A DNA stretch of 64,000 nucleotides from Psychrobacillus sp. FSL H8-0483 (GTDB taxonomy: Bacteria; Bacillota; Bacilli; Bacillales_A; Planococcaceae): contig NZ_CP152052.1 in NCBI RefSeq assembly GCF_038637725.1, forward strand, positions 2,215,501 to 2,279,500, in the 5' to 3' direction. Made by a program: the position numbers and the translations under genes. The notes below the pieces were generated by a model that saw only the letters and a program-made list of their open reading frames with translations, was not told the origin of the DNA and did not search any database. The first letter of the stretch is position 1. Each line of letters begins with the position of its first letter. Below, piece after piece: positions 17,418-25,790 of the stretch.

Positions 17418-17523
17418 TTTTGTTAAACTTCTTAAATTATTAATAGTTTTAATTATACCTTTTAATTAGTACAATATGGAATAAACATTAATCAAATTTC
17501 CTTTAAGAATAGGTAGTTAGAGA
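17418..17523 (+). promoter_or_regulatory. Duplicated promoter-like segment, copy 2
   Basis: This is the second copy of the segment at 16477-16590. It contains TACAAT at the place of TATAAT and lies directly upstream of the ribosome binding site AAAGGAAAG of the NUMOD4-like gene, so it is probably that gene's promoter. Confidence 0.5.
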
Positions 17524-17538
17524 AAGGAAAGTGAAAAC

Positions 17539-17832
17539 ATGGATTTCCAAGAAGAACGAAGAGCAATACAAGGATACGAGGGCTATTATGAAATTACTAG
17601 AACTGGTAGAATTTTCACACTGAAAAGTAATAGAGCGTTATCCAGATGTAATGATGAATATGGTTTTCATATTGTAAAATTAACTAAAAATGGTGAATCT
17701 AAAAACCATAATCTTTATGAATTATGGAAAAGTGAATTTCCCAAGCTAGATAATAGTGAATTTAAAGGGTCACTAAAAATAAAATACAGTACTGGCTGTA
17801 AACTTCTAAAAACAATTGGCATTCATTTTTAA
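17539..17832 (+). CDS. NUMOD4-like DNA-binding protein, probably truncated
   Basis: The 97-aa product contains GYEGYYEITRTGRIFTLKSN followed by GFHIVKLTKNGE, the pattern of NUMOD4, a DNA-binding module normally found in front of HNH homing endonucleases. No HNH domain follows: the frame ends after 97 residues, and a short frame past it (RQQLVRVLYVRKRR) may be a leftover. It is therefore likely a truncated homing-endonuclease gene or an orphan DNA-binding domain. AGAAAGGAAAGTG precedes the ATG. Confidence 0.65.
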   Translation: MDFQEERRAIQGYEGYYEITRTGRIFTLKSNRALSRCNDEYGFHIVKLTKNGESKNHNLYELWKSEFPKLDNSEFKGSLKIKYSTGCKLLKTIGIHF

Positions 17833-17968
17833 GTGAGGTGAAGAAGTAGTGAGACAACAACTTGTTAGAGTTTTATATGTCAGAAAAAGAAGGGACTAGA
17901 ACGAATTCTATTCTTTCGTAGTATGATAAAGAAGATAAAGAAAAAATTTTAAGAAAAAGGAGCTAATT

Positions 17969-19612
17969 ATGGTACTACAATTATTCCGTTCTAGAAATTA
18001 TTTAACTTACTATAAAAAATATTATTGTGAAGAATGTTTTGATTTTTCTATTAGAGTTCATACAGACACAGCTTGTGAATGTAAAAATGGGTGCACCATA
18101 AATATTCAAAATGTTGATTTTACAAAATATGATGGATTTTATGATAGAGAAGAAATTGAACAAAAATTTTACTTTAATGAGTTCGAGCTTTTGGATAAAA
18201 TTATTCCTATGTTTGAAGGTCTAACTGTAAACTTTAGTACCCTATCAAAAAAAGAATCCGAAGAAATTAACAATTTTTTCCTAAAAAAACATTTTACTGA
18301 AATTCAAATTGATGATATAGTCGCAAAACATTTAAAAAACAAGGGTTTGAAAAATTTACCAGACAAAATGGATAATTTCGGTTATATTTTAAATTTAATT
18401 GAAGATATTCATCATTTTTTAATAAGAGCATGTCAAGACATTGCTTTGTATGATATTGCATTAGAATATAAAAAAAAGGAAGAAACCATACCATTTCATA
18501 CCGCAAGATTCTTCTTTTACAATAGTATTGAATCTGTCTGGTACTCTTACGAAAGAATAATTGTATATTTAGGTTTAAAATACAAATTTGAGTTTAAAGA
18601 TAATTACGAACTCAATACAACTGTTAAAATCAGAGATTATCTAAAAAAAGATATAAATTGTAAAGAATCTAGACAATACAAACTATTAAAAGAATATATA
18701 GATAAAAATATACAATTTATTGATGAAATCAGAAAGAATAATACTCATAGTATGTCCAAACATATTCTGGATATAAATGAAAGAGTTAAAAAAAATGCAG
18801 AAGAATCTTTTGAAATAATATTCAATAATAATGCTAACTATTATGATGAAAAGACTCTTAAACCACAAATTACAAAACTGATTTCAGCCATCAATAATCT
18901 TTATATGGTTTTAATTAGTATCATTGAGGATTTCACAAAAAATATCGAAATATTTGAAATATTACACATCCCTATGCTTGCTGAATTTGAAGAACCTATT
19001 GATAAAAAGCTCTTTGTTGAAACTGATAAAACTTTTGATTTAAAACAAATAGATTATTTAAAAGCTAAGCTATTTTTAGATTTAAATTCTCTGAATAAAG
19101 ATGCTTTAAATAATGAAAACTTTCAACTAATTTGGGATATTTTCTTTAGACTAGAAGACATTCAAAAGTGCATAGTCGATACTTATAATCTTGAAAATGG
19201 TTATTTAATTCAAGAATGGAGCAAGAATATATCTCCAGAAATCGTAAGGTTTTTAGATGAAAAAAACTTATTATATGCTGGTCTATCTAGAATATATTCT
19301 GTATTAGACAAGCTTTCAAGATACATATCATCAAAATATGAGATAGGTAGTATCAAATACTTTAAAGACATTGCCAACCTTAGCGACACTTACGAATCTG
19401 CATTGATAAAAAAAGCTATCAAGTTAGCTAATAGTAATGAATATAGACTAATGTATACTTTGAGAAATAGAATTGCACATAATTTAAGCTCAGGTGCATT
19501 GATGGGTAAGCAAGGTATCGAATATGACAATTACTATATTTTATATTGTGTAAGCTTTCTAACATTTAGTTGCTATGAATTAATTGGGTTAGAACTACAA
19601 AAATTTAAATAA
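17969..19612 (+). CDS. Large protein with two HEPN-type RX4H motifs
   Basis: The 547-aa protein has an N-terminal cysteine cluster (Cys20, 23, 36, 38, 42) that may bind zinc. It is otherwise mostly helical. Two sites fit the R-x4-H motif of HEPN ribonucleases: R255-KNNT-H260 and R499-NRIA-H504, the latter in LRNRIAHNLSS, a classic HEPN context. HEPN proteins act as RNases in toxin-antitoxin, CRISPR and abortive-infection systems. Length and the doubled motif suggest two HEPN-like halves in one chain. AAAGGAG lies 7 nt before the ATG, and a strong terminator follows. No antitoxin partner is seen next to it. Function is inferred from motifs only. Confidence 0.8.
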   Translation: MVLQLFRSRNYLTYYKKYYCEECFDFSIRVHTDTACECKNGCTINIQNVDFTKYDGFYDREEIEQKFYFNEFELLDKIIPMFEGLTVNFSTLSKKESEEINNFFLKKHFTEIQIDDIVAKHLKNKGLKNLPDKMDNFGYILNLIEDIHHFLIRACQDIALYDIALEYKKKEETIPFHTARFFFYNSIESVWYSYERIIVYLGLKYKFEFKDNYELNTTVKIRDYLKKDINCKESRQYKLLKEYIDKNIQFIDEIRKNNTHSMSKHILDINERVKKNAEESFEIIFNNNANYYDEKTLKPQITKLISAINNLYMVLISIIEDFTKNIEIFEILHIPMLAEFEEPIDKKLFVETDKTFDLKQIDYLKAKLFLDLNSLNKDALNNENFQLIWDIFFRLEDIQKCIVDTYNLENGYLIQEWSKNISPEIVRFLDEKNLLYAGLSRIYSVLDKLSRYISSKYEIGSIKYFKDIANLSDTYESALIKKAIKLANSNEYRLMYTLRNRIAHNLSSGALMGKQGIEYDNYYILYCVSFLTFSCYELIGLELQKFK

Positions 19613-19642
19613 ATCTTTAAAACTATATATATTATTTTTTCT

Positions 19643-19665
19643 ATGGACACTTTTAAAGTGTCCAT
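19643..19665 (+). terminator. Terminator of the HEPN gene
   Basis: ATGGACACT and AGTGTCCAT form a perfect 9-bp stem around TTTAA, followed by a T-rich tail, about 30 bp past the stop codon. Confidence 0.8.
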
Positions 19666-19871
19666 TTCTCTTTTCGTTTCTATATAAACTATTCAACAAA
19701 TGTTTTTTTTAAACCCTTTTCAATTCTAAATAAAATTGTGATTCTATTGAGAATTTTGGCTCTGTTTAAATTGAATATCTATATATGTTTCAAGCGGGGT
19801 AAATTCAAGAAAATTTAAAACTAGAGTATTTGAAAAGATTCGGCTACAGAAAATGCTACAATCAAAAAAGA

Positions 19872-19899
19872 GCTGATTCTACACGTACGTAGAATCAGC
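19872..19899 (-). terminator. Terminator of the gene at 19976-20536
   Basis: GCTGATTCTAC and GTAGAATCAGC form an 11-bp perfect stem with a 6-nt loop. Read on the minus strand it is followed by TCTTTTTTG. Confidence 0.75.
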
Positions 19900-19975
19900 A
19901 CACTTAATCAACTATGTCATTTAACAAAGTCATTATTTAGATGTATAAGGCAATGTAGCTTATTTAAATTGCATT

Positions 19976-20536
19976 TTATTTTTTTATGTTAAAACAAAAA
20001 TCTGCATATTCCTTAAATTCTTTATCTTGAAATTTCATTAATATAAAATCAGCTAGTTCATTATCATTTAGATTAATAAATTCTTCATTCTCTACACCCA
20101 TACACGTTAAGAAAATAGTTGGCATACTTCTATTTGTAAATCTAATAAGTTTACCTATCGTCATTGGCTCTATGTTATCTAGTTCAAAATCCTCTAACAT
20201 ATTGTTGTAGATACTTGCTATTTCTTCTACCTCTTCAGAATTAAATTTCTTTTTAACTCGTTCCAACGCAGAAAGATGCACAGGAAGAATTTCTATATCG
20301 CCACTTATTTGTGACAAGAATACTGTTATAAGATAACTAAACATCATTTTCTTAACTTCTTCCAAATTTAAATTATTCTTATTTAAGTTAGCTTCTGTAA
20401 ATTTAATGGAGTAATTTAAAGCATCAGATAAGCTTGCTTCCATCTTATTTTCAATAAGCAAATAATTTTTTATTTTTTCAATTTGATTATTTTGTTCATC
20501 AATCGTAAAACTTTCAGTGTTAAATGATACATTCAT
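19976..20536 (-). CDS. Hypothetical protein
   Basis: The 186-aa product (from the ATG at 20536, with AGGGGA 8 nt upstream) is acidic and helical, with no signal peptide or membrane segment. The longer frame adds 29 residues without a ribosome binding site. I do not recognise the family; small proteins of this type accompany phage or plasmid-like replication genes in bacilli. It lies on the same strand as the P-loop ATPase gene upstream, separated by a very long hairpin. Confidence 0.65.
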   Translation of the reverse strand: MNVSFNTESFTIDEQNNQIEKIKNYLLIENKMEASLSDALNYSIKFTEANLNKNNLNLEEVKKMMFSYLITVFLSQISGDIEILPVHLSALERVKKKFNSEEVEEIASIYNNMLEDFELDNIEPMTIGKLIRFTNRSMPTIFLTCMGVENEEFINLNDNELADFILMKFQDKEFKEYADFCFNIKK

Positions 20537-20640
20537 ATAGAAATCCCCTGTCATTTGTTTGTTTTGTATTACTTCTATCTTAATTAATTGATTGAATATT
20601 TGACAATTTGAAGCTAAATACAAGCAATATATGGGTTATC

Positions 20641-20767
20641 AATTTAAAAAGGGGGAGAAAAAATAATGACTTTTAGAATAATTCATCGAAAGTGAAGCGA
20701 AGCGTAGCGGAGATGAATGTTCAAAAGTCGTTATTTTTTTGCCCCCCATACAACTAGTTTTTAAATT
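20641..20767. repeat. Very long imperfect hairpin
   Basis: The arms are about 50 nt each: AATTTAAAAAGGGGGAGAAA on the left and CCCCCC...TTTTTAAATT on the right, with the inner parts TAATGACTTTTAGAATAATT and its near-complement also pairing. The loop contains a GAAGCGAAGCGTAGCGG motif. It lies between the ATPase gene and the hypothetical gene on the minus strand and could be a giant terminator, a structured RNA or a replication/transfer origin. Confidence 0.6.
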
Positions 20768-20999
20768 CTTTTCTTAAGGAAATTTATAAAAACCTTTGAT
20801 TTTTAAAGGCTTTTCACTATGTCCTTAGGTAGTTTCATTACCTATAATACGAATTTCTGTATTTTATTAAACACAATGTTCCCGCTTTCAAGAATTTGAT
20901 GTTAATTTAAATTATACTTTTTTTTAAGGAATCTAAAAAAAACTCCATATTTTTATTAGGTTTTCCTTGTGGGCTTAGGTAGTACTAGTATCTAAGTAT
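20768..20999. other. Spacer right of the long hairpin
   Basis: AT-rich sequence without a gene, containing two similar segments (TTAGGTAGTTTCATTACCTA near 20824 and TTAGGTAGTACTAGTATCTA near 20976). These are short imperfect palindromes around TAGGTAGT and could be operator-like sites. Confidence 0.3.
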
Positions 21000-22319
21000 T
21001 TATATATTCCAATCACCAGATAATTCATTTACTATTGCATTCTCTGATGCTTCTTCAAACTTATCACTTGTTAGATATGCTATAAACAACTCTCTCATTC
21101 TCTTACTAGGTATATAAATGTTTATTGGTTTACCATCTCTAATTCTGCTTCTCCATACCCACTGAACGAGTTCTGATATTGCCCAAGCATCTTGGTCAAT
21201 TTTCACATCATATTGTTCAAAGAACTTCTTTTCAATTGGACTTAAAAACCTATTTACAAGATACGCTAATGTATGTCTTTCTTTATATTCATTCGTGGCA
21301 CGTGATGTCATAGAAATAAATGACTTTGTATATCCTCTTGGGGTCACTTTATTAGAAATTTTCCCTTTACCACTTTTCTTTTCTATCTTCCCCTTTACTG
21401 TTGTCCACATTGTTTCTTCCATCTTCACCTTACAAATATTCATAAAATAATTTCTTGCATTTTTACTTAGTGCTACAATTAAATCTTTATTTTGAGGTTT
21501 ATCAAACCAACTCCTAGAAAGAAAATACCTTCCACTCCCAACTTTATTAAGATGACCTTCGTAAACGTTTATCATTTTTTTTAATTGTTCTTTATCAAAT
21601 AGCTTTCTATCATCATAAGGAACAAGCTGAAATTCTTCATCAACTTCTTTTATAGAAAGGTATCTATAAGCTATATGATGTAGGTCATAATAAGCTTTTT
21701 GAGTTTGCCCATTAAACATATAAGTTAATACAAATACATTATGAAAAGAAGAAAAAATCTCACATGGGAATTTCCAAATGAGAGCAGAACTATCACAATA
21801 CATTAAGTTGTTAGTTAGTGCTAGGTGCTTTATATTGTTATACTGCGTATCGTAATCTTTCTTTTCTTCATTCCATTTAACATAATGTAAACCATTTTCT
21901 CGAACAACCTTACTTATTGCTTCGGCTTTCTCTAAAAACTTCAAATCGTCTCTTTTTAATTTTACTTGTTCAATTACATTCATTACTTCGTCTAATATAA
22001 GCGTATATCTGTTTACTCTCAAAAGCTCAATAGTTAGAGAATTCGCCATCTGAAATAGTGCATGGGTGGTACATATATCTTTACCTTCACCCAACATTCT
22101 GTGTAAATCATCTAATTTAGTTTCTCCATTTATTGCTACGGGGTCATGGAATCTACGACTAGTTACAGATTCCTTGACTCTTTGCACCTCATCTAAGAAT
22201 GGAGTAACATAAATAAATTGATGTGATTCCTCTGGCATACTATTCATATATTGTATTGCCCATGATGTCTTTCCGTATCCGCATGGTGCATCTACTACGT
22301 TAATAATTGTTTTAGTCAC
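21000..22319 (-). CDS. P-loop DEAD-like ATPase of mobile elements
   Basis: The 439-aa protein begins with a Walker A loop, DAPCGYGKTSWAIQYM, followed by a DEAD-box-like Walker B in TLILDEVMNVI (about residue 110). The rest includes SMTSRATNEY and WVWRSRIRDG, the latter resembling the arginine-rich helicase motif VI. Proteins of this type occur in Bacillus phages and integrative elements and are presumed replication helicases or ATPases. ATG start at 22319 with AAGGAG about 8 nt upstream. Its right neighbour is a tyrosine recombinase gene, which fits an element backbone. Confidence 0.8.
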   Translation of the reverse strand: MTKTIINVVDAPCGYGKTSWAIQYMNSMPEESHQFIYVTPFLDEVQRVKESVTSRRFHDPVAINGETKLDDLHRMLGEGKDICTTHALFQMANSLTIELLRVNRYTLILDEVMNVIEQVKLKRDDLKFLEKAEAISKVVRENGLHYVKWNEEKKDYDTQYNNIKHLALTNNLMYCDSSALIWKFPCEIFSSFHNVFVLTYMFNGQTQKAYYDLHHIAYRYLSIKEVDEEFQLVPYDDRKLFDKEQLKKMINVYEGHLNKVGSGRYFLSRSWFDKPQNKDLIVALSKNARNYFMNICKVKMEETMWTTVKGKIEKKSGKGKISNKVTPRGYTKSFISMTSRATNEYKERHTLAYLVNRFLSPIEKKFFEQYDVKIDQDAWAISELVQWVWRSRIRDGKPINIYIPSKRMRELFIAYLTSDKFEEASENAIVNELSGDWNI

Positions 22320-23039
22320 GATTATTAGTTCTCCTTGTTGTTTTTTGGTGTAATGCTTTTATTGGTTACATTTTCTTAATAGAATTCTTCAAATAGAGCA
22401 TCATCTTCCTTTCCAAATACATGACAAAATAAAAAAACTTTCAAATGTTAATCGAAAGTTTTTCTTCTCTTCACAATTATTGCAACTTCAGAATTGATTT
22501 TGTGTGCTGTTTTATAAAAAGTAATACTCTTCTTGTCTTTTTCCACTCCCCTTCTCATACATAACCCTATATCAATTAAAATTTTGTGTGCATTATTTAA
22601 GTTTTTTAATAGAAATAAAACTAACAGTGATTCATCACTGATTAGACGACTCAAATCAATACGTTATGCTATCGTATCGGAAATATATTTCCTTCCTCTT
22701 TTGTGACTGTAACAGTTCTTAGAGATATACAGATGTGGGTAAGTGCTATTCCTGTATACGCTCCCCCCTTTCTCTAATAATTGATTTATCTAAGATGAGC
22801 AACTTACTGTTTACTGCTCATAGAAAACATTATGAACAAACGAAGATTAAAAAAATCCAATCTAATAAAAGACTGGATTCTTAAAATACCCGAATATTAT
22901 TTAACTTGTATTTAATAAAGCAATTCTCGAAATTCTTCCACTCGTTTGGTATCCTGTTCCGAATTAGCGACTACAATACTTTATGATAATGCTTCTATTA
23001 AACCAACATAATCTTGAATTGATATTTCAATTTTTTTCA
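22320..23039. other. Gene-poor spacer
   Basis: About 720 bp without a convincing gene. A 68-codon minus-strand frame (22448-22654) would start at TTG with no ribosome binding site and is doubtful. A small palindrome CAGTGATTCATCACTG lies near 22626. Confidence 0.4.
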
Positions 23040-24044
23040 TCATAGGGTTTCTTTTGCGGTACGAGTTTTAATTTTTCGATGTTCCTCTATTTGTTGTAAT
23101 GGACTAAACTGCTCATGCTGGTCTTTAAGCACATCGTTGTTCATGTGAGAGTAAATCATGGTGGTTGATAAATCTGCATGTCCTAGTATCTTCTGCAACG
23201 CTCTAATAGACCCTCCATTTGCTAAGAACAACGAAGCACTTGTATGACGAAAGATATGTGGATGCACACGTTTAGTAATACTTGTTTTAGCAACTGTATC
23301 ACGTAATGTTTTTCTAAATGCATCTGGAATTAGTTTCGTACCATGACTTGAAATAAAGATATATGGACTGTTAAATTCCTCAGTTTCTTTGTTTAACTCT
23401 TTAATTAATCTTAATACCTTCTTAGTGACTGGCACAATTCGGTAAGAGCCATTTTTTGTTACTGTAAATGTAACCAGACCTTTTTCATAATCAATATCCG
23501 ATTTCTTCAAATGACAGATTTCATTAATACGTCCAAACGTATCTAGCATAACGTTTACGATGACATAATCCCTAAATCCTACATACCACGTTTTATCATA
23601 CGTGTTGAGTAACTCCTTTAATTCTGTGAGTGACAATGTTTCGATAATCTTCTTCTTATCTTTAATTTTGTTGACGTTACGGAAAGGGTTTTCTTCCATT
23701 ATTCCTTCTTTAATCAAAACTTCATAAGCAGACTTTGCATTACGTAAATAGGAATTTGCAGATACAACCGATACTCCAATTTTCTTATCCTTTCTAAACC
23801 TTGCTTTTAAAAATTGTGTTTTCTCATTCAACTGCCATTCGATAAATCTTCTTGCATCATCTTGAGTAACATTAGTCATATACTTTCGAACCCCAAAACA
23901 ACGTTCAAAATCATTAAACAATTTGTTATAACTTTCAATAGTAAGAGATGCACGACCATCTAAAGTTTTGATGCGAACGACTAGTTCTCTACCCTCTGAC
24001 CATGTCAAACCTTTACCTGTTGATGATGTTCTTCTTTTCTTCAT
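23040..24044 (-). CDS. Tyrosine recombinase, XerC/D-like
   Basis: The 334-aa protein is a complete tyrosine recombinase: a core-binding domain in the first 150 residues, then Arg in DTFGRINEICHL, Lys in VTKNGSYRIVPV, HIFRH, LGHADLS and the nucleophile in TMIYSHMN. It lacks the arm-binding N-domain of the integrase at 3691 and resembles XerC/XerD and transposon recombinases. AGGAGG lies close upstream of the ATG. It is near the right end of the island, about 440 bp from the second tRNA copy, and could be an accessory recombinase or the remains of another element. Confidence 0.92.
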   Translation of the reverse strand: MKKRRTSSTGKGLTWSEGRELVVRIKTLDGRASLTIESYNKLFNDFERCFGVRKYMTNVTQDDARRFIEWQLNEKTQFLKARFRKDKKIGVSVVSANSYLRNAKSAYEVLIKEGIMEENPFRNVNKIKDKKKIIETLSLTELKELLNTYDKTWYVGFRDYVIVNVMLDTFGRINEICHLKKSDIDYEKGLVTFTVTKNGSYRIVPVTKKVLRLIKELNKETEEFNSPYIFISSHGTKLIPDAFRKTLRDTVAKTSITKRVHPHIFRHTSASLFLANGGSIRALQKILGHADLSTTMIYSHMNNDVLKDQHEQFSPLQQIEEHRKIKTRTAKETL

Positions 24045-24405
24045 AAGACAACCTCCTAGAGTGAAATCAGAACCCTCAGAAAGCTGTACATATCAAATTT
24101 CGGTAATGATTGCACGAGGGAGAATAATCATAACTGAAATGAATTTCTCACATAGCGGAATCGCTCAAACCCTTTATACTCCTGCAATTCTCATCGTATC
24201 TCTCGCAATCATTATTTCTTCGTTCGTTGGAATTACCTTAATTAAGAATCCAACATTTAAAACATCGTTAAATCAACACTTCAACATCTTAAGAATATTT
24301 TCATTATGCCCATAACAGCTACATTTCGCTATTCATACAGACAAAAAATAATTGATTATTTATAGGGCTACATACAAAAAACTAGGCTTTAGAGGGGAAA
24401 TTATT
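24045..24405. other. Degenerate spacer at the right end of the island
   Basis: No intact gene; the fragment at 24174-24239 resembles the acetate kinase C-terminus. The rest is AT-rich and unrecognised. Confidence 0.45.
24174..24239 (-). pseudogene. Acetate kinase C-terminal fragment
   Basis: The minus-strand reading is KVIPTNEEIMIARDTMRIAG followed by Val and a stop, matching the acetate kinase C-terminus (VIPTNEEVMIARDT). The rest of the gene is missing, as in the fragment at 5417-5480. Confidence 0.6.
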
Positions 24406-24422
24406 GGCGACATATTGGCGAC
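24406..24422 (+). repeat. Direct GGCGAC pair, candidate integrase arm site (right end)
   Basis: GGCGAC occurs at 24406-24411 and 24417-24422, 62 bp before the second tRNA copy. It mirrors the pair at 3658-3675 beside the integrase and marks the probable right end of the 3.5-24.5 kb element. Confidence 0.5.
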
Positions 24423-24484
24423 GGAATGTCACCAGTTAACAACACAGAAGTAACAGGAGTGTTGATATAACAACATTTCATAAC

Positions 24485-24557
24485 GGTCTTGTAGCTCAGT
24501 TGGGAGAGCACCACCTCGACAAGGTGGGGGTCGCTGGTTCGAGACCAGTCGGGACCA
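24485..24557 (+). tRNA. tRNA-Val-like gene (GAC), integration site copy 2
   Basis: The first 48 nt equal the copy at 3491. The T-arm here is GCTGG/CCAGT and the acceptor strand CGGGACC; the paired change keeps the fold. The anticodon loop TCGACAA again gives GAC with C at position 33. The 3' 42 nt are identical to the partial copies at 47603 and 54567. A truncated integrase gene lies just downstream. Confidence 0.85.
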
Positions 24558-24569
24558 TTATTTTTTTAG

Positions 24570-24601
24570 CCCGTAAACGTTGATATAACAACGTTTACGG
24601 G
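24570..24601 (+). terminator. Hairpin after tRNA copy 2
   Basis: CCCGTAAACGT and ACGTTTACGGG form a perfect 11-bp stem followed by TTTTTCC. Confidence 0.8.
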
Positions 24602-24651
24602 TTTTTCCTTTCGGAACACCTCCTGTACTAAACCTCGAATTTTACGAAATG

Positions 24652-24669
24652 CTCACCGATTGCTCACGA
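24652..24669 (+). repeat. Direct TGCTCAC pair beside integrase 2
   Basis: TGCTCAC occurs at 24652-24658 and 24663-24669, 11 bp apart, at the 3' end of the truncated integrase gene. It occupies the same place as the GGCGAC pair at integrase 1 and the TTGTCCGCA motif at integrase remnant 3, but differs in sequence. Confidence 0.45.
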
Positions 24670-25404
24670 GATTTTTTCCAGTGCTTTTTCAAAAACATCT
24701 GCTAAATCGTTATCTTCATCTGGAACGAGGTGAGCATATGTTTCTAAGGTAATTTTAGCATTAACGTGTCCCAAACGTTTTGACACCTTCACGACATCAA
24801 CACCCTTAGAAATTAAAATGGATGCGTGTGTATGGCGGAAATCGTGGAATCGAATATGAGTTACGTTTGAAGTGGTAATCAGTCTTTTCAACGCTCGTAA
24901 CACATTTCGAGGATCTTGTTTTGACCCTGTTTCCGTACATATCACAAGGTCTTCCTCCGGATATTGTTCACCCAGTTGCTCTTTCCAAATTTCTTGTTGT
25001 TTACGGTATTTAACTAACTCGTTCACAACCATATCCGAAATTGGAACGATTCGATTGGATTTCCAAGTCTTAGTTGACGTTAAAATATAACCTTTTTTCG
25101 GAATATATGCTAACGAACGTTTAACACGAATCGTTTTATTCACCAAATTAATATCGCTCCATTTTAACCCTAAAATCTCGCCTCGTCTCAATCCTGTATA
25201 AATTGCAAGTAAGAAAGTTAAATGATGTCTTTCCCTTTTACAGTGTTCAAGAAACGTATTGATTTCATCATAAGACCAAATTTTCATCTCTTCTTTTGTC
25301 ACAACAGGTGGATCAGCATCAATAACTGGATTGTATTTGATTCTTTTCCATTTAACTGCTTGATTGAATGCTTGATTGAATGCTTGATTTAGTATTTGAT
25401 GCAT
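24664..25404 (-). pseudogene. Tyrosine integrase 2, N-terminally truncated
   Basis: About 246 codons remain. The catalytic domain is whole: Arg in TGLRRGEILGL, Lys in STKTWKSNRIVP, HDFRH, LGHVN and Tyr in ETYAHLVP. The arm-binding and most of the core-binding domain (about 120 residues in the integrase at 3691) are missing, and the frame now opens at a chance ATG beside three NQAF/NQAV repeats. It converges on the tRNA copy at 24485. It is probably inactive, although a catalytic-only protein could still be made. Confidence 0.8.
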
Positions 25405-25790
25405 TTCCGAATATAACTAGAACTATACTCTTCATCAATTTTAAGGTTTTAAAAAGCATCAATATCTTCTGCAGCGAAGTAAAACCAGACTCCACTTCCG
25501 TGTCAAAAAATTTTACTCAACCAAAAAGCCACGATTACCGAATCATCTTCGGTAATCGTAGCTTTTAAATCTTCATAAATCGCATTCAAAATTGTGTTTG
25601 GTCCCTGTGATTGAAACAAACATAAAAATCACAACATTCTCACTTGTTTGAATCAACATGAATGTTTCTGACACAAGGACATGGTTTTAAAAAGTTACAG
25701 TTACTCCAAGAAGACCAACTACTCTCGCTAAATTAACGCAAAAAAGAGGGCCCTCTAACATATCACTGAGTAATCGTCTTCAAACATCTA
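25405..25790. other. Spacer between integrase 2 and helD
   Basis: No gene is seen. It contains a strong hairpin at 25525-25567 (ACGATTACCGAA with TTCGGTAATCGT) flanked by A and T runs. The lost 5' part of integrase 2 is not recognisable here. The small palindrome AGAGGGCCCTCT near 25746 may serve the helD transcript. Confidence 0.45.
25525..25567. terminator. Bidirectional hairpin terminator
   Basis: ACGATTACCGAA pairs exactly with TTCGGTAATCGT around TCATC; the outer AAAAAGC/GCTTTTA also pairs with one bulge on each side. Confidence 0.7.

Noticed and set aside
22448-22654. 68-codon minus-strand frame
   Set aside because: TTG start with no Shine-Dalgarno sequence, no recognised motif, in a gene-poor spacer.
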